Part shown: positions 18,164 to 27,913 of the stretch, one piece after another
Layout: each line of letters starts with the position of its first letter
Position numbering within the stretch: position 1 is the first letter of the stretch
Assembly (NCBI RefSeq): GCF_002778315.1
Contig: NZ_NESA01000004.1
Span: 177,770-241,769 of the forward strand
Direction of reading: 5' to 3'
DNA: 64,000 bases
Source: Limnohabitans sp. JirII-31
GTDB lineage: Bacteria; Pseudomonadota; Gammaproteobacteria; Burkholderiales; Burkholderiaceae_C
Notes under the pieces: generated by a model
What the model was told of the DNA's origin: nothing
The model's database searches: none
What the model saw: the letters and a program-made list of their open reading frames with translations, nothing else
Made by a program: the position numbers and the translations under genes

Positions 18164-18975
18164 GCCGACAGGTAGACCGCGCCATGCGTGTGTGGATCAC
18201 TCGCCCAGCCAACGATGCCCCTGCATGGGTTAATGCGTTGCGCGATGCGGGTCATGAACCTCGCTTGCTGCCGTTGATTGAAATCGCGCCAGTGGCCGAT
18301 GTGGCGGCGATTGACTTGGCTTGGTCCCAGTGGTCGCAATGGCAGGCAGTGATGTTTGTCAGTGCCCCTGCGGTGCGTTTCTTTTTTGCGCGTCAACCGG
18401 ACGACGTGCAGTGGGGAGCACTCGGCACACGCTGCTGGGCCACCGGCCCAGGCACACGCAATGCCTTGCTCAAAGCAGGTGTGCCGCCTGCGCTGATCGA
18501 CAGTCCTGCCGAGGACGCTGGACAGTTCGACTCGGAAGCCCTTTGGAAGCAGGTGCATGCTGGGGTGATGACTGGTCAGCCGGTGCTGATCGTGCGCGGC
18601 AGCGATGCCAGCGGTCTGACGTCTGACGTGAATCATGAGGGCGTTGGCCGTGATTGGCTGGCGCAACAGCTCAGAGCCGCCCATGTGCCTGTGCATTTTG
18701 TGGTGGCCTACCAACGCCAAGCGCCGGTTTGGACGCTCGCGCAACGTATGGAGGCGACGCAAGCTGCAAGTGATGGCAGTGTGTGGTGTTTGAGCAGTTC
18801 ACAGGCGGTGGCCCATTTGAAACATGGGTTGCCTGGTCAAGACTGGACTCGGGCACGCTGCATCGTGACGCATGAGCGTATCGCCCAAGCGGCACAGGCC
18901 TTGGGTTTTGGTGAGGTGCATGTGGCGCGGCCAGTGTTGGCGGATGTGTTGGCCTCATTAGAATCATTGGCATGA
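18160..18975 (+). CDS. hemD: Uroporphyrinogen-III synthase
   Basis: HemD closes and rearranges hydroxymethylbilane to uroporphyrinogen III. The family diverges strongly; support here comes from the N-terminal [24 protein letters not shown], the middle SAPAVRFF region, the C-terminal SSSQAVAHL and the position between hemC and hemX. The start is the GTG overlapping hemC; ATG at 18184 would give 263 residues. It overlaps hemX as ATGA. Confidence 0.9.
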   Translation: MSRQVDRAMRVWITRPANDAPAWVNALRDAGHEPRLLPLIEIAPVADVAAIDLAWSQWSQWQAVMFVSAPAVRFFFARQPDDVQWGALGTRCWATGPGTRNALLKAGVPPALIDSPAEDAGQFDSEALWKQVHAGVMTGQPVLIVRGSDASGLTSDVNHEGVGRDWLAQQLRAAHVPVHFVVAYQRQAPVWTLAQRMEATQAASDGSVWCLSSSQAVAHLKHGLPGQDWTRARCIVTHERIAQAAQALGFGEVHVARPVLADVLASLESLA

Positions 18976-20054
18976 AGCCTGAGCATGTCGAAACACCCCT
19001 AAGCCCTGCCACTCCCAACGCTGCCCATGAGGTTGACCAGGCTTTGCCTGTTGTGGCGTCATTGACCTCAGCCTGGTGGACGCGCAGCATTGCTGTGCTC
19101 GCATGCGTCGGCGCTGTGGGCGTGGGGGCGATGTGGTTCAAGTTGTCGGGCATTCAAGAACAGTTGGCACGTCAAAGTGCTGACACGGGTAGCCAAGCGG
19201 TGGAGGCGCGTTTGAGCGCCAAACAGGCCGAAGAGTTGGCACGCGAGACGGCGGCGCGCTTGGCCGTCACGGACGCCAAGCTCAGCGAGGTCTCTCTGCA
19301 ACGCAGTCAGTTGGAAGAGCTGATGCAAAGCCTGTCGCGTTCGCGCGATGAAAATTTGGTGGTGGACATTGAGTCTGCGATTCGCTTGGCGCAGCAACAG
19401 TCGCAACTCACCGGCAGTGTGCAACCTTTGCTAGCGGCCCTCAAATCAGCCGAACAACGTTTGACCAAGGTGGCGCAACCTCGGTTGGCGCCAGTGCTGC
19501 GCGCTGTCGCACGCGACATTGAACGCATCAAGGCCACGGCAGTGACCGATACCCCCAGCTTGTTGATCAAACTCGATGAGCTCGTCAACGCGGTGGACAA
19601 CTTGCCCTTGCTCAATGCGGTGGGGGGGGCTGCGATGGACAAGCCGGCCCCCGTCAAACCTGAGAGCACTTGGGCCAGCGCGATCAGCGCGAGCTGGTGG
19701 GAGCACACCTTGGCGGGGGTGTGGGACGATGTGCGGGGTTTGATCCGGGTCAGCCGCGTGGATCGGCCCGAAGCCAGTTTGTTGGCTCCTGACCAAAGTT
19801 ACTTTGTGCGAGAGAACCTCAAGCTGCGCATTTTGAACGTGCGCTTAGGTTTGCTAGCGCGTCATTTTGAGGTGGTCCGTTCGGATTTGAATTTGGTCAT
19901 CCGCGATTTGACCCAGTACTTTGATACCCAAAACCGCCAAGGCCAAACCACCTTGGCATTGGCTCGCGAAGTTTTGGCCCAAGCCAAGCAAACCGAGTTG
20001 CCCAGGGTTGACGACACTTTGGCGGCGCTCACCACAGCTGCAGCGGGGCGTTGA
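18972..20054 (+). CDS. hemX: HemX-like membrane-anchored protein
   Basis: The 360-residue protein has a short cytoplasmic N terminus, one membrane segment at about residues 37-56, then a long helical and partly coiled-coil region rich in Gln, Ala and Leu. This is the HemX/uroporphyrinogen-III C-methyltransferase-annotated layout found after hemD; there is no methyltransferase domain. Its biochemical role is not established. It is coupled to hemD by ATGA overlap and lies one base before hemY. Confidence 0.88.
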   Translation: MKPEHVETPLSPATPNAAHEVDQALPVVASLTSAWWTRSIAVLACVGAVGVGAMWFKLSGIQEQLARQSADTGSQAVEARLSAKQAEELARETAARLAVTDAKLSEVSLQRSQLEELMQSLSRSRDENLVVDIESAIRLAQQQSQLTGSVQPLLAALKSAEQRLTKVAQPRLAPVLRAVARDIERIKATAVTDTPSLLIKLDELVNAVDNLPLLNAVGGAAMDKPAPVKPESTWASAISASWWEHTLAGVWDDVRGLIRVSRVDRPEASLLAPDQSYFVRENLKLRILNVRLGLLARHFEVVRSDLNLVIRDLTQYFDTQNRQGQTTLALAREVLAQAKQTELPRVDDTLAALTTAAAGR

Positions 20055-20055
20055 C

Positions 20056-21357
20056 ATGAGAGCGGCACTCTGGTTGGTGGCTTTGTTTGGTGTGGCTGTG
20101 GCCTCGGCTTTGTTGGCCGGCAGCAACCAAAGCACGGTGACCGTGTTTTGGGCACCTTATCGGGTGGATGTCTCGTTGAATCTGGCTTTGGCCGTGCTGA
20201 CGCTGCTGTTTGTCACGGTGCATGTGGCACTGCGTGCTTTGTCCGCTTTGTTTGAGTTGCCGCATCAGGCACGTCGCTGGCGTTTGCAGCAAAAAGAACG
20301 TGCCATGCATGCCGCTTTGCTGGATGCATTGACGCAGTGGATGACGGGGCGTTATCTGCGTGCTGTCAAATCGGCTCAGCAGGTGTTGCAACTGGAGGCG
20401 TTGTTGGCCGACACCCGCACCCGTGATGACCCTGCACCACGTCATGCCCAGCAACTGCGCGCCTTGGCGCATTTGATTGCCGCCGAGAGCGCCCAAGTCT
20501 TGCGCGATCGCGATGACCGAGACAGCCATTTTCAATCGGTGCTCCAACTGGCCGAGCAGCATCCCAGCGAAGCCATGACCGAGGCTGTGGACGCGGCCAA
20601 ATTAGGCGCAGCCCGCTGGTCGCTGAGTGACCGCGATGCGACCCAAGCGTTGCGTTGGCTAGATAGCCTGCCACATGGCACGGCACGTCGCACCTTGAGT
20701 TTGCGCATGCGACTCAAAGCGACGCGCCTGAATCGCCAACATACGTTGGCATTGGACACCGCGCGCTTATTGACCAAGCATGGGGCTTTTTCTGCCACGG
20801 CGGCCAATAGCTTGGTACGCGAGTTGGCCGTGGCTAGTTTGAATGATGCACACGACAGCGCCCAGTTACAGCGGGCATGGGACGCTTTGGAGCCCAGTGA
20901 ACAAGCGTTGCCCGAGGTTGTGTTGCATGCGGCACAACGCATGTTGCGCTTGAGTGGACAGGCCGAGTCCGTGATGCCTTGGTTGACGCCGTTGTGGAAT
21001 CGCATGGTCCAGCAGGCAGACAGTTGCACGCCTGTGATTCGTCAACGTTTGGTGCAGTTGTTGGCACAAGCCTTGGCCATGTTGCCAGCCGATGCCGAAT
21101 GGTTGGCCAGCATTGATCGTGCGCGTCAGGTCTATCCACGTTGGGTTGAATTGCAGTATTTGGCCGGTATGGTGTGCTGGCAGCACACGCTGTGGGGCAA
21201 GGCTCAGCAGATGCTGGAACTGGCGGCACCTCAGCTCACTGATGCCGAGTTGCAGCGCCAAGCTTGGCGCACATTGGCCCAATTGGCCGAGCACAAAGAA
21301 GAAACGGCGCGTGCCCAGATGTACTGGAAACGCGCCGCTGAAGTGGCAGCCGCTTAA
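20056..21357 (+). CDS. hemY: HemY-like tetratricopeptide membrane protein
   Basis: The 433-residue protein has two N-terminal membrane segments (about 4-21 and 40-60) followed by helical TPR-like repeats, as in proteobacterial HemY. Despite the name this is not the Bacillus protoporphyrinogen oxidase; it is thought to assist late heme synthesis or organise its enzymes. It ends the hemCDXY operon. The stop lies in the loop of a 7-bp hairpin (AGCCGCT/AGCGGCT, 21348-21367), 23 bases before the convergent rne stop. Confidence 0.88.
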   Translation: MRAALWLVALFGVAVASALLAGSNQSTVTVFWAPYRVDVSLNLALAVLTLLFVTVHVALRALSALFELPHQARRWRLQQKERAMHAALLDALTQWMTGRYLRAVKSAQQVLQLEALLADTRTRDDPAPRHAQQLRALAHLIAAESAQVLRDRDDRDSHFQSVLQLAEQHPSEAMTEAVDAAKLGAARWSLSDRDATQALRWLDSLPHGTARRTLSLRMRLKATRLNRQHTLALDTARLLTKHGAFSATAANSLVRELAVASLNDAHDSAQLQRAWDALEPSEQALPEVVLHAAQRMLRLSGQAESVMPWLTPLWNRMVQQADSCTPVIRQRLVQLLAQALAMLPADAEWLASIDRARQVYPRWVELQYLAGMVCWQHTLWGKAQQMLELAAPQLTDAELQRQAWRTLAQLAEHKEETARAQMYWKRAAEVAAA

Positions 21358-21380
21358 TTCAGCGGCTTGAGACAAAGGCC

Positions 21381-24257
21381 TTACAGGTCTTTGCGAGTTT
21401 CCACCAACACCAGAGGACCTTCATCCAACACCACAGGGGCTGGACGCTCACGTGGGATGTGGACGGGCTTGGGTTCTGCGGCAATCGCGGCTTGAACTGC
21501 TGCGACGCGTTCAGCATCGGAGTTGACCCACTGCAAACCGCTTTGCTGCGCAATGGCTTCCAGGTCAGACAGCACCAGTGTGAACGGTTGCACGGGCGGC
21601 ATACCACGGTGTACAGGGTCAGATGCGGACACCACGTTAGCTACAGCCGCGGGGGCGGCTGGTGCCTGGGCCGTTGGCTGGGATGCACGTGGTGCGTTTT
21701 GCTGCTGTGCGAACTCGCGAGGAGCTTGCTCCGCCTCGATGGCCTGGCCTTCAGGCGCTTGACCTTCTTCACGCGGTGCGCGTTCGCCACGTTCACGACG
21801 GTCACGACCGTAGCGGTCACGTGAGCGGCGTTGGCGTTCGCCACCGTTGTCTTCGGCGGGAGCTTGCGCTGCAGGCGCAAGTTGCGCGTCTTGCTCAGTC
21901 AAAGGCAGTGTGTTTTGCACATCGCTTGGCTCATCTTGACGGGCAGGACGCTCACCACGTCGATTCTCGCCACGGGGGCTTCGTTCGCGGCGACCTTCGC
22001 TACGAGGTGCTTCGCCGTTGCCATTGGGTTCGCTGGTGCGTTCTTCACGGGCCATGCGCTCATTGCGCGCTTTGGCACGCATTTCGGCTTGAGCTTCAGG
22101 GCTGACCTCTGCGCCAGCTTGTGCCTCCGCCGGACGGTTGTTTTGACCCTCAGCGGTTTGACGGGGGCCTCGGTTGCGGTCTTGACGTGGACCACGGCCT
22201 TCACCGCGTTCTGCGCGCTCGCCGTTGCGTTCTTGGCGTTCGCCTCCTCGCTCTGTGCGGTTCTCCGTGCGTTCACCGTTGCGGTCTTGGCGCTCACCTG
22301 TTCTAGTCTCGCCGCGCTCTGTGCGTTCGCCACGGCCTTCGCCGCGTTCTGCACGGTCACCGCCTCGGCCACCACGTCCGCCTCGACCGCGACCTTCGCC
22401 ACGGCCCTCTGAGCGACCCTCTCCGCGACCTTCTCCGCGTGGGCCACGGCCTTCGCGTCGTTCGTCTTTTTTCTCACCTGGCTTTTTCTCGACAGGGGTT
22501 GTGGCCGGTGTCGCATCACCGCCACCGAACAAGCCTTTGAGCCAGCCAAAGAAGCCTTTTTCAGCTTGAGGGGCTGGTTGGGGTTTGGCTTTGGGTGCGG
22601 CTGTTGCAGCAGCCGCTTTGGGTGCTACAGGTGCTTTGGGCTCCACCACGGGTGCGGGTGCATCCGGCAACACGCCTTTGATGACAGGCGTTTGTTTGTT
22701 GGTGGGCTCTTGTGAGCGACGGGTCACGGCGGTGGGGTCTTCCACCATTTCAACCATTTTGTAACTTGGTTCGATGCGGTCTAAGCGCGGATCGTCGTGC
22801 TTGAGGCGCTCCAACTTGTAGTTGGGCGTTTCCAGCGACTTGTTGGGCACCAACAGCACGTTGAGGCGCTGTTGCAATTCGATCTTGGCGATCTCGGTGC
22901 GCTTCTCGTTGAGCAAGAACGAAGCCACTTCCACCGGCACCTGAGCGTACACAGCGGCTGTGTTGTCCTTCATGGACTCTTCTTGGATGATGCGCAAGAT
23001 TTGCAGTGCCGAGCTTTCAGTGTCACGTACATGGCCTGAGCCGCCGCAACGTGGGCAAGGAATAGACGCACCTTCCGACAGCGCTGGGCGCAGGCGTTGG
23101 CGGCTCATTTCCATCAAGCCGAATTTGCTGATGGTGCCAAATTGCACACGGGCGCGGTCTTGACGCAGCGCATCGCGCAAGCGATTTTCCACGTCACGGC
23201 GGTTGCGCGATTCATCCATGTCGATGAAGTCGATCACGATCAGGCCGCCCAAGTCGCGCAAGCGCATCTGGCGGGCCACTTCGTCGGCGGCTTCTAGGTT
23301 GGTGCGGGTGGCAGTTTCTTCGATGTCACCACCTTTGATGGCACGTGCGGAGTTGACGTCCACCGAGACCAAGGCTTCGGTGTGGTCAATCACAATCGCG
23401 CCGCCAGAGGGCAGGTTGACGGTGCGCGCATAAGCAGATTCGATTTGGTGTTCGATCTGGAAGCGGCTGAACAATGGGGTGTCGTCGCTGTAGCGTTTCA
23501 CGCGGGCGGCATGCTCGGGCATGACGTGTGCCATGAACTGCTGCGCTTGGTCATAGATGTCATCGGTGTCGATCAGGATGTCACCGATGTCGTTGTTGAA
23601 GTAGTCGCGAATTGCGCGAATCACCAAGCTCGATTCCTGATAAATCAGGAAAGCGCCTTTGGTTTTGCTGGCGCCATCGATGGCCGTCCACAACTTGAGC
23701 AGGTAGTTCAAGTCCCACTGAAGTTCAGGGGCGGTGCGGCCAATGCCTGCGGTGCGGGCAATGATGGACATCCCGTTGGGATATTCCAACTGGTCCATGG
23801 CTTCTTTGAGTTCAGCCCGGTCATCGCCCTCGATGCGACGGCTGACGCCACCACCACGTGGATTGTTGGGCATGAGCACCACATAGCGACCCGCCAAGGA
23901 CACGAACGTGGTGAGGGCAGCGCCCTTGTTGCCGCGCTCTTCTTTTTCAACCTGTACCAGCAGCTCTTGGCCTTCGCGGATCACGTCCTGGATACGCGCT
24001 TGGCTGACTGAGACGCCTTGGGCGAAGTACTGTTTGGAGATTTCTTTGAATGGCAGAAAGCCGTGGCGGTCTTCGCCGTAATCCACAAAGCAGGCTTCGA
24101 GCGAAGGCTCGACGCGCGTCACGATGGCTTTGTAAATATTGCCTTTGCGTTGTTCGCGGCCTTCAATTTCGATTTCGTAGTCGAGCAGTTTTTGTCCATC
24201 GACGATGGCCAGGCGGCGCTCTTCCGACTGGGTTGCATTGATCAGCATCCGTTTCAT
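21381..24257 (-). CDS. rne: Ribonuclease E
   Basis: The 958-residue endonuclease starts [15 protein letters not shown], the family start, so 24257 is chosen over an ATG five codons upstream. S1 domain is at about 35-120; catalytic D300 (VSVDVNSAR) and D343 (VIDFIDMD) match E. coli D303 and D346; the zinc-link cysteines C401 and C404 are in CPRCGGSG. After residue 520 the protein is disordered: an amphipathic [13 protein letters not shown] (569-580) is a likely membrane anchor. Residues 598-770 are Arg/Gly/Glu-rich with many RGE and ERGE repeats, a probable RNA-binding and degradosome scaffold. Confidence 0.96.
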   Translation of the reverse strand: MKRMLINATQSEERRLAIVDGQKLLDYEIEIEGREQRKGNIYKAIVTRVEPSLEACFVDYGEDRHGFLPFKEISKQYFAQGVSVSQARIQDVIREGQELLVQVEKEERGNKGAALTTFVSLAGRYVVLMPNNPRGGGVSRRIEGDDRAELKEAMDQLEYPNGMSIIARTAGIGRTAPELQWDLNYLLKLWTAIDGASKTKGAFLIYQESSLVIRAIRDYFNNDIGDILIDTDDIYDQAQQFMAHVMPEHAARVKRYSDDTPLFSRFQIEHQIESAYARTVNLPSGGAIVIDHTEALVSVDVNSARAIKGGDIEETATRTNLEAADEVARQMRLRDLGGLIVIDFIDMDESRNRRDVENRLRDALRQDRARVQFGTISKFGLMEMSRQRLRPALSEGASIPCPRCGGSGHVRDTESSALQILRIIQEESMKDNTAAVYAQVPVEVASFLLNEKRTEIAKIELQQRLNVLLVPNKSLETPNYKLERLKHDDPRLDRIEPSYKMVEMVEDPTAVTRRSQEPTNKQTPVIKGVLPDAPAPVVEPKAPVAPKAAAATAAPKAKPQPAPQAEKGFFGWLKGLFGGGDATPATTPVEKKPGEKKDERREGRGPRGEGRGEGRSEGRGEGRGRGGRGGRGGDRAERGEGRGERTERGETRTGERQDRNGERTENRTERGGERQERNGERAERGEGRGPRQDRNRGPRQTAEGQNNRPAEAQAGAEVSPEAQAEMRAKARNERMAREERTSEPNGNGEAPRSEGRRERSPRGENRRGERPARQDEPSDVQNTLPLTEQDAQLAPAAQAPAEDNGGERQRRSRDRYGRDRRERGERAPREEGQAPEGQAIEAEQAPREFAQQQNAPRASQPTAQAPAAPAAVANVVSASDPVHRGMPPVQPFTLVLSDLEAIAQQSGLQWVNSDAERVAAVQAAIAAEPKPVHIPRERPAPVVLDEGPLVLVETRKDL

Positions 24258-24793
24258 GATGCATTCCTTCACGTTGTCAAATCATCACAGGCCCATGACG
24301 GGCCAACGATGCCGGAACGAACGTCAGAAAACGAAGGGAATTGCCGCTGAAACCGCTGCTATTCGCGCTTTAGCGCGGGCGACGGTGTGTGGGCGCGTGG
24401 ATGGGGGCGAGTCGTGTGCCGGGCTGTGCGTGCGTCATGTGTATGGCTGTTGCACGTGGAGCAGGGCGTGACCTGGGGTTGGTGGCAATGTGGGCAAAGC
24501 TGCGCATTTGCAAAGGCCAAAGCCATTGCGCACAGAGTTCCAACATCATCATTACCAAAACCATGGGGTTTGCTTCTCGCTGTGATCCGTTGTTGAAGCC
24601 TTTCTGAGCTTCAGCAACTTGGGGTATTCCGTTTCAGTGTTTTCTGAGCATCGGCTCATCTCTTGGGGTGCGGGCCATCCAGTCTCTTGGGTACTGGGTC
24701 TGCATCGCAGGCACAAAAGGGGCATCGACCTCACCGCGTTTGTTGGTCCGTGCTCTAATCTCAGTTAAATCAAGCACTTAGAACAAAACGCTG
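24258..24793. promoter_or_regulatory. Divergent rne/rluC intergenic region with probable rne leader
   Basis: This 536-base gap separates the divergent rne and rluC starts. On the rne side it has two compact hairpins: GGCCC/GGGCC at 24290-24304 with a 5-base loop, and CGCGCT/AGCGCG at 24364-24377 with a 2-base loop. RNase E autoregulates through its 5' leader in E. coli, so a structured leader would fit; whether this one acts that way is inference. No protein-coding gene is convincing in either direction. Confidence 0.5.
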
Positions 24794-25807
24794 GTGAAGA
24801 ACATTATAGAGGCAGCCACTGCTGCCAACGCCCCCTCGGTGAAAACCCTCGCTGTTGACGAAGACTCGGCAGGTCAGCGCCTGGACAACTTTTTACTGCG
24901 TCACCTCAAGGGTGTCCCCAAAACGCACGTTTACCGGATCATTCGTTCGGGTGAAGTGCGAGTGAACAAAGGCCGTGCCACGGCGGACCAGCGGGTGGTC
25001 GCGGGCGATTTGATTCGCGTACCCCCTGTGCGTATTTCGGCTCAAGTGGCCGCCAAGGCTGACAGTCCGGCGCCGGCACGCGAGTTCCCGGTGTTGATGG
25101 AGGACGAATCTTTGATCGCCATCGACAAGCCGGCCGGTGTGGCCGTGCACGGCGGCAGTGGGGTGAGTTTTGGTGTGATTGAGCAGTTGCGTCGGGCAAG
25201 GCCGGCCAGCTTGAATTTGGAATTGGTGCACCGGCTGGACCGCGAAACCTCGGGGGTGCTGCTGGTGGCCAAAAAGCGCAGCGCACTCAAACACTTGCAG
25301 GACCAATTTCGTGATCGCGAGACGGGTAAGACGTATTTGGCGTTGGTGCTTGGGCTGTGGCCTTCTAATAAAAAAGTCATTGATTCACCGCTGCACAAAT
25401 ACATTGTGGAAAAAGGGGATGGCGAGGGAGAGCGTCGCGTCAAGGTGGTGGGCAAGGATGACCCGAACGGCATGCGCTCCATCACGTTGGTGCGCGTGGT
25501 ACGCACGGTGGGCCCTTACAGCTTGTTGGAAGTGACCATCAAGACCGGACGCACCCACCAAATTCGCGTGCACTTGGCCAGTCAAGGTCACCCGATTGCA
25601 GGTGACGACAAATACGGTGACTTTGAGCAAAACAAACAGCTGCAAAAGCTAGGGCTAAAACGCATGTTTTTACATGCCTGGCAACTCAAGTTCCAGCATC
25701 CGCAAAGCGGGCGCCCGATTACCTTGCAAGCCCCCTTGCCGGCTGAGTTACAAAATTTTGTCGATTCGATTCAGCCGCCGATTCAATCCAAAACCCAAGA
25801 CCATTGA
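24794..25807 (+). CDS. rluC: 23S rRNA pseudouridine synthase RluC
   Basis: The 337-residue protein has an N-terminal S4 RNA-binding domain (about 28-80) and an RluA-type catalytic domain with HRLDRETSG (D149 is the nucleophile), followed by TGRTHQIRVHLASQGHPI. The position next to rne is typical of RluC, which modifies 23S rRNA at positions 955, 2504 and 2580 in E. coli. The start is GTG at 24794 with no strong ribosome site. It heads a plus-strand run with the HAD, Rieske and S49 genes. Confidence 0.92.
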   Translation: MKNIIEAATAANAPSVKTLAVDEDSAGQRLDNFLLRHLKGVPKTHVYRIIRSGEVRVNKGRATADQRVVAGDLIRVPPVRISAQVAAKADSPAPAREFPVLMEDESLIAIDKPAGVAVHGGSGVSFGVIEQLRRARPASLNLELVHRLDRETSGVLLVAKKRSALKHLQDQFRDRETGKTYLALVLGLWPSNKKVIDSPLHKYIVEKGDGEGERRVKVVGKDDPNGMRSITLVRVVRTVGPYSLLEVTIKTGRTHQIRVHLASQGHPIAGDDKYGDFEQNKQLQKLGLKRMFLHAWQLKFQHPQSGRPITLQAPLPAELQNFVDSIQPPIQSKTQDH

Positions 25808-25811
25808 GGCC

Positions 25812-26477
25812 ATGACCTTGCGACCCCGCCAGTTTGATTTGATTGCCTTCGATTGGGATGGCACGTTGTTTGACTCCACCCAAATCATCACGCGGTGTAT
25901 CCAATTGGCCGTGGTCGATGTGGGTGGGGCAAAACCAAGCGACGAGGCCGCGTCTTATGTGATTGGCATGGCCTTGATGCCAGCACTGGCCCATGCCGCG
26001 CCTGATGTGCCTGAGGCAAAGTACCCCTTGCTCAACGAGCGTTACCGCCATCATTACGTGCAACACAAAGATGACATTGCGTTATTTGACGGCGTCTTAC
26101 CCATGTTAGATGCGTTGCGTGCACGGCACCACTGGTTGACGGTGGCCACGGGTAAAAGCCGCCGAGGCTTGAATGAGGCTTTGCATTCCTCTGAGTTGAA
26201 AGGCGTCTTTGATGGGTCGCGTACTGCGGATGAAACAGCGGGCAAGCCGCACCCTCGCATGCTGCATGAGTTGATGCGTGAGTTCGGTGTTGAGCCGGAA
26301 CAGACTTTGATGATTGGGGACACCACCCATGATTTGCAGATGGCGCTCAACGCAGGCTGTGCCAGTGTGGGCGTGAGTTACGGCGCCCATGCGCACGATC
26401 AGTTTGAGCCTTTGAAGCCGCGCTATGTGGCGCATTCGGTGGGGGCTTTGCACGATTGGTTGTTGACCCATGCCTGA
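25812..26477 (+). CDS. HAD-family hydrolase, phosphoglycolate phosphatase-like
   Basis: The 221-residue protein has HAD motif I (FDWDGTLFDS, nucleophile D14 and acid D16), motif II (TVATGKS), a lysine near AGKPHP and motif IV (MIGDTTHDL). The cap is of the subclass IA type seen in Gph. Phosphoglycolate or another small phosphate ester is the likely substrate, but this is not settled by sequence. ATG 25812 is used, four bases after the rluC stop. It overlaps the Rieske gene by eight bases. Confidence 0.88.
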   Translation: MTLRPRQFDLIAFDWDGTLFDSTQIITRCIQLAVVDVGGAKPSDEAASYVIGMALMPALAHAAPDVPEAKYPLLNERYRHHYVQHKDDIALFDGVLPMLDALRARHHWLTVATGKSRRGLNEALHSSELKGVFDGSRTADETAGKPHPRMLHELMREFGVEPEQTLMIGDTTHDLQMALNAGCASVGVSYGAHAHDQFEPLKPRYVAHSVGALHDWLLTHA

Positions 26478-26856
26478 GTCGCACATTCCAGTACAACTGG
26501 CGCTTTGTCAAAGCGCTGATTTGGTCGAAGGGGGACTCGCCGTACCCTTCGATGTGGTGTATGCCGGGCAAACGTGCCGTGCTTTTGCCGTCCGTTTTCA
26601 AGGGCGTGCCCATGCTTACCTCAACCGTTGCAGTCATGTGGCGATGGAGATGGACTTTCAACCCAACCGTTTGTTTGACGATACAGGCCAATGGTTGTTG
26701 TGTGCAACACACGGTGCTGCGTATGCTCCCGACACGGGTGAATGCGCTGGCGGCCCGTGTCGAGGTGGTTTGGTAAAAATTAACCTCACGGAAATGGACG
26801 GTGTGGTGCACTGGCATACTGCCTACAACCTGAAGCCTTTTGAATTTTTGTTTTGA
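26470..26856 (+). CDS. Rieske [2Fe-2S] protein
   Basis: The 128-residue soluble protein has one Rieske site: C54-S-H56 and C78-A-T-H81. There is no membrane anchor or catalytic oxygenase domain, so it is a ferredoxin-like electron carrier or a small-subunit homologue. It overlaps the HAD gene by eight bases and precedes the S49 peptidase by 32 bases, so it is likely in the same operon. The electron partner is unknown; the arrangement rluC-HAD-Rieske-S49 is common in related bacteria. Confidence 0.88.
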   Translation: MPESHIPVQLALCQSADLVEGGLAVPFDVVYAGQTCRAFAVRFQGRAHAYLNRCSHVAMEMDFQPNRLFDDTGQWLLCATHGAAYAPDTGECAGGPCRGGLVKINLTEMDGVVHWHTAYNLKPFEFLF

Positions 26857-26888
26857 TTTTTTGATTTATTTTTCGCAAAGAAACTGTC

Positions 26889-27866
26889 ATGTCTGACCCC
26901 TATTTGTCTGATGCCAATCCCGATCTATCCGAACCTAAGGTGACGTGGGAGCGCGATGCGTTGGAGCGTTTGGCCTTTGCTACCTTGGCAGAGCAACGTG
27001 CTACGCGCCGCTGGCGTATCTTTTTTCGGTTTGCCTGGCTGTTGTTGGCGGTGGCCTTGTTTTGGACGGGTCTGCACAAAGGTGGCATGGGGGGGGCGAA
27101 CCCCAGCCAGCCGCATACCGCGGTGGTGGAGATCAAGGGTGAAATTGCCGATGGCGCAGATGCGAGTGCAGAGTGGATCGTGACCGCGCTGCGCACTGCC
27201 TTTGAAGACGAGGGTTCGCAAGCTGTGGTGTTGCTGGTCAATTCGCCGGGTGGCAGTCCTGTGCAGGCCGGCATCATCAACGACGAAATTCGTCGTTTGA
27301 AGAAAAAACACAACAAGCCCGTGTATGCCGTGGTGGAAGAGTCGTGTGCCTCGGCGGCTTATTACATCGCGGTGGCAGCGGATGAAATTTATGTCGACAA
27401 GGCCAGCATTGTGGGCAGCATTGGTGTGCTGATGGATGGTTTTGGTTTCACCGGTTTGATGGACAAACTGGGTGTGGAGCGTCGCTTGATGACAGCCGGT
27501 GAGAACAAAGGATTTTTGGATCCCTTCAGTCCCCAAACCAAACCTCAGCGCGCCCACGCCCAAACGCTGTTGGATCAAATTCACCAGCAGTTCATTCAGG
27601 TGGTGCGCGAAGGCCGTGGTAAGCGTTTGAAGGAAACCCCCGAGTTGTTCAGCGGATTGTTTTGGAGTGGCCAACAAGCGGTTGACTTAGGTTTGGCCGA
27701 CGGCTTGGGTAACTTGGACTTTGTGGCCCGTGAGATTGTCAAAGCCGAAGACATCATCGACTACACCCGTCACGACAACGTGGCCGAGCGTTTGGCTAAG
27801 CGGTTTGGCGCGGCGATCGGCGAGGGTGCGGTGCATGCGCTGCAACGTCAGCAGCCCTTGCGCTGA
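26889..27866 (+). CDS. S49 family signal peptide peptidase (SppA-like)
   Basis: The 325-residue membrane protease has one membrane segment (about 44-60) and a C-terminal S49 domain. The probable catalytic pair is S155 in ESCASAAYY and K207 in TAGENKGFLDPF, matching the short SppA type that works with a Ser-Lys dyad. VNSPGGSPVQAG is the family substrate loop. It should degrade signal peptides or membrane protein fragments on the periplasmic side. The gene ends before a strong two-way terminator. Confidence 0.92.
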   Translation: MSDPYLSDANPDLSEPKVTWERDALERLAFATLAEQRATRRWRIFFRFAWLLLAVALFWTGLHKGGMGGANPSQPHTAVVEIKGEIADGADASAEWIVTALRTAFEDEGSQAVVLLVNSPGGSPVQAGIINDEIRRLKKKHNKPVYAVVEESCASAAYYIAVAADEIYVDKASIVGSIGVLMDGFGFTGLMDKLGVERRLMTAGENKGFLDPFSPQTKPQRAHAQTLLDQIHQQFIQVVREGRGKRLKETPELFSGLFWSGQQAVDLGLADGLGNLDFVAREIVKAEDIIDYTRHDNVAERLAKRFGAAIGEGAVHALQRQQPLR

Positions 27867-27881
27867 AGCGGTGCTGACTGC

Positions 27882-27913
27882 ATGACAAAGGCTCCTGAGG
27901 GAGCCTTTGTCAT
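27882..27913. terminator. Bidirectional terminator between S49 peptidase and methylase genes
   Basis: A perfect 14-bp stem (27882-27895 with 27900-27913) encloses the 4-base loop TGAG. The ends are A-rich on the left and T-rich inside, so it can work both ways. The methylase stop codon (27910-27912) lies inside the stem. Confidence 0.88.

Noticed and set aside
21831..22412. Ala/Phe-rich 193-residue frame in the rne tail region
   Set aside because: Caused by the repetitive RGE codons of rne read on the opposite strand; looks membrane-like only through base composition.
24370..24564. 64-residue minus-strand frame in the rne/rluC gap
   Set aside because: No ribosome site, no family pattern, and Met-rich start; it lies in the probable rne leader.
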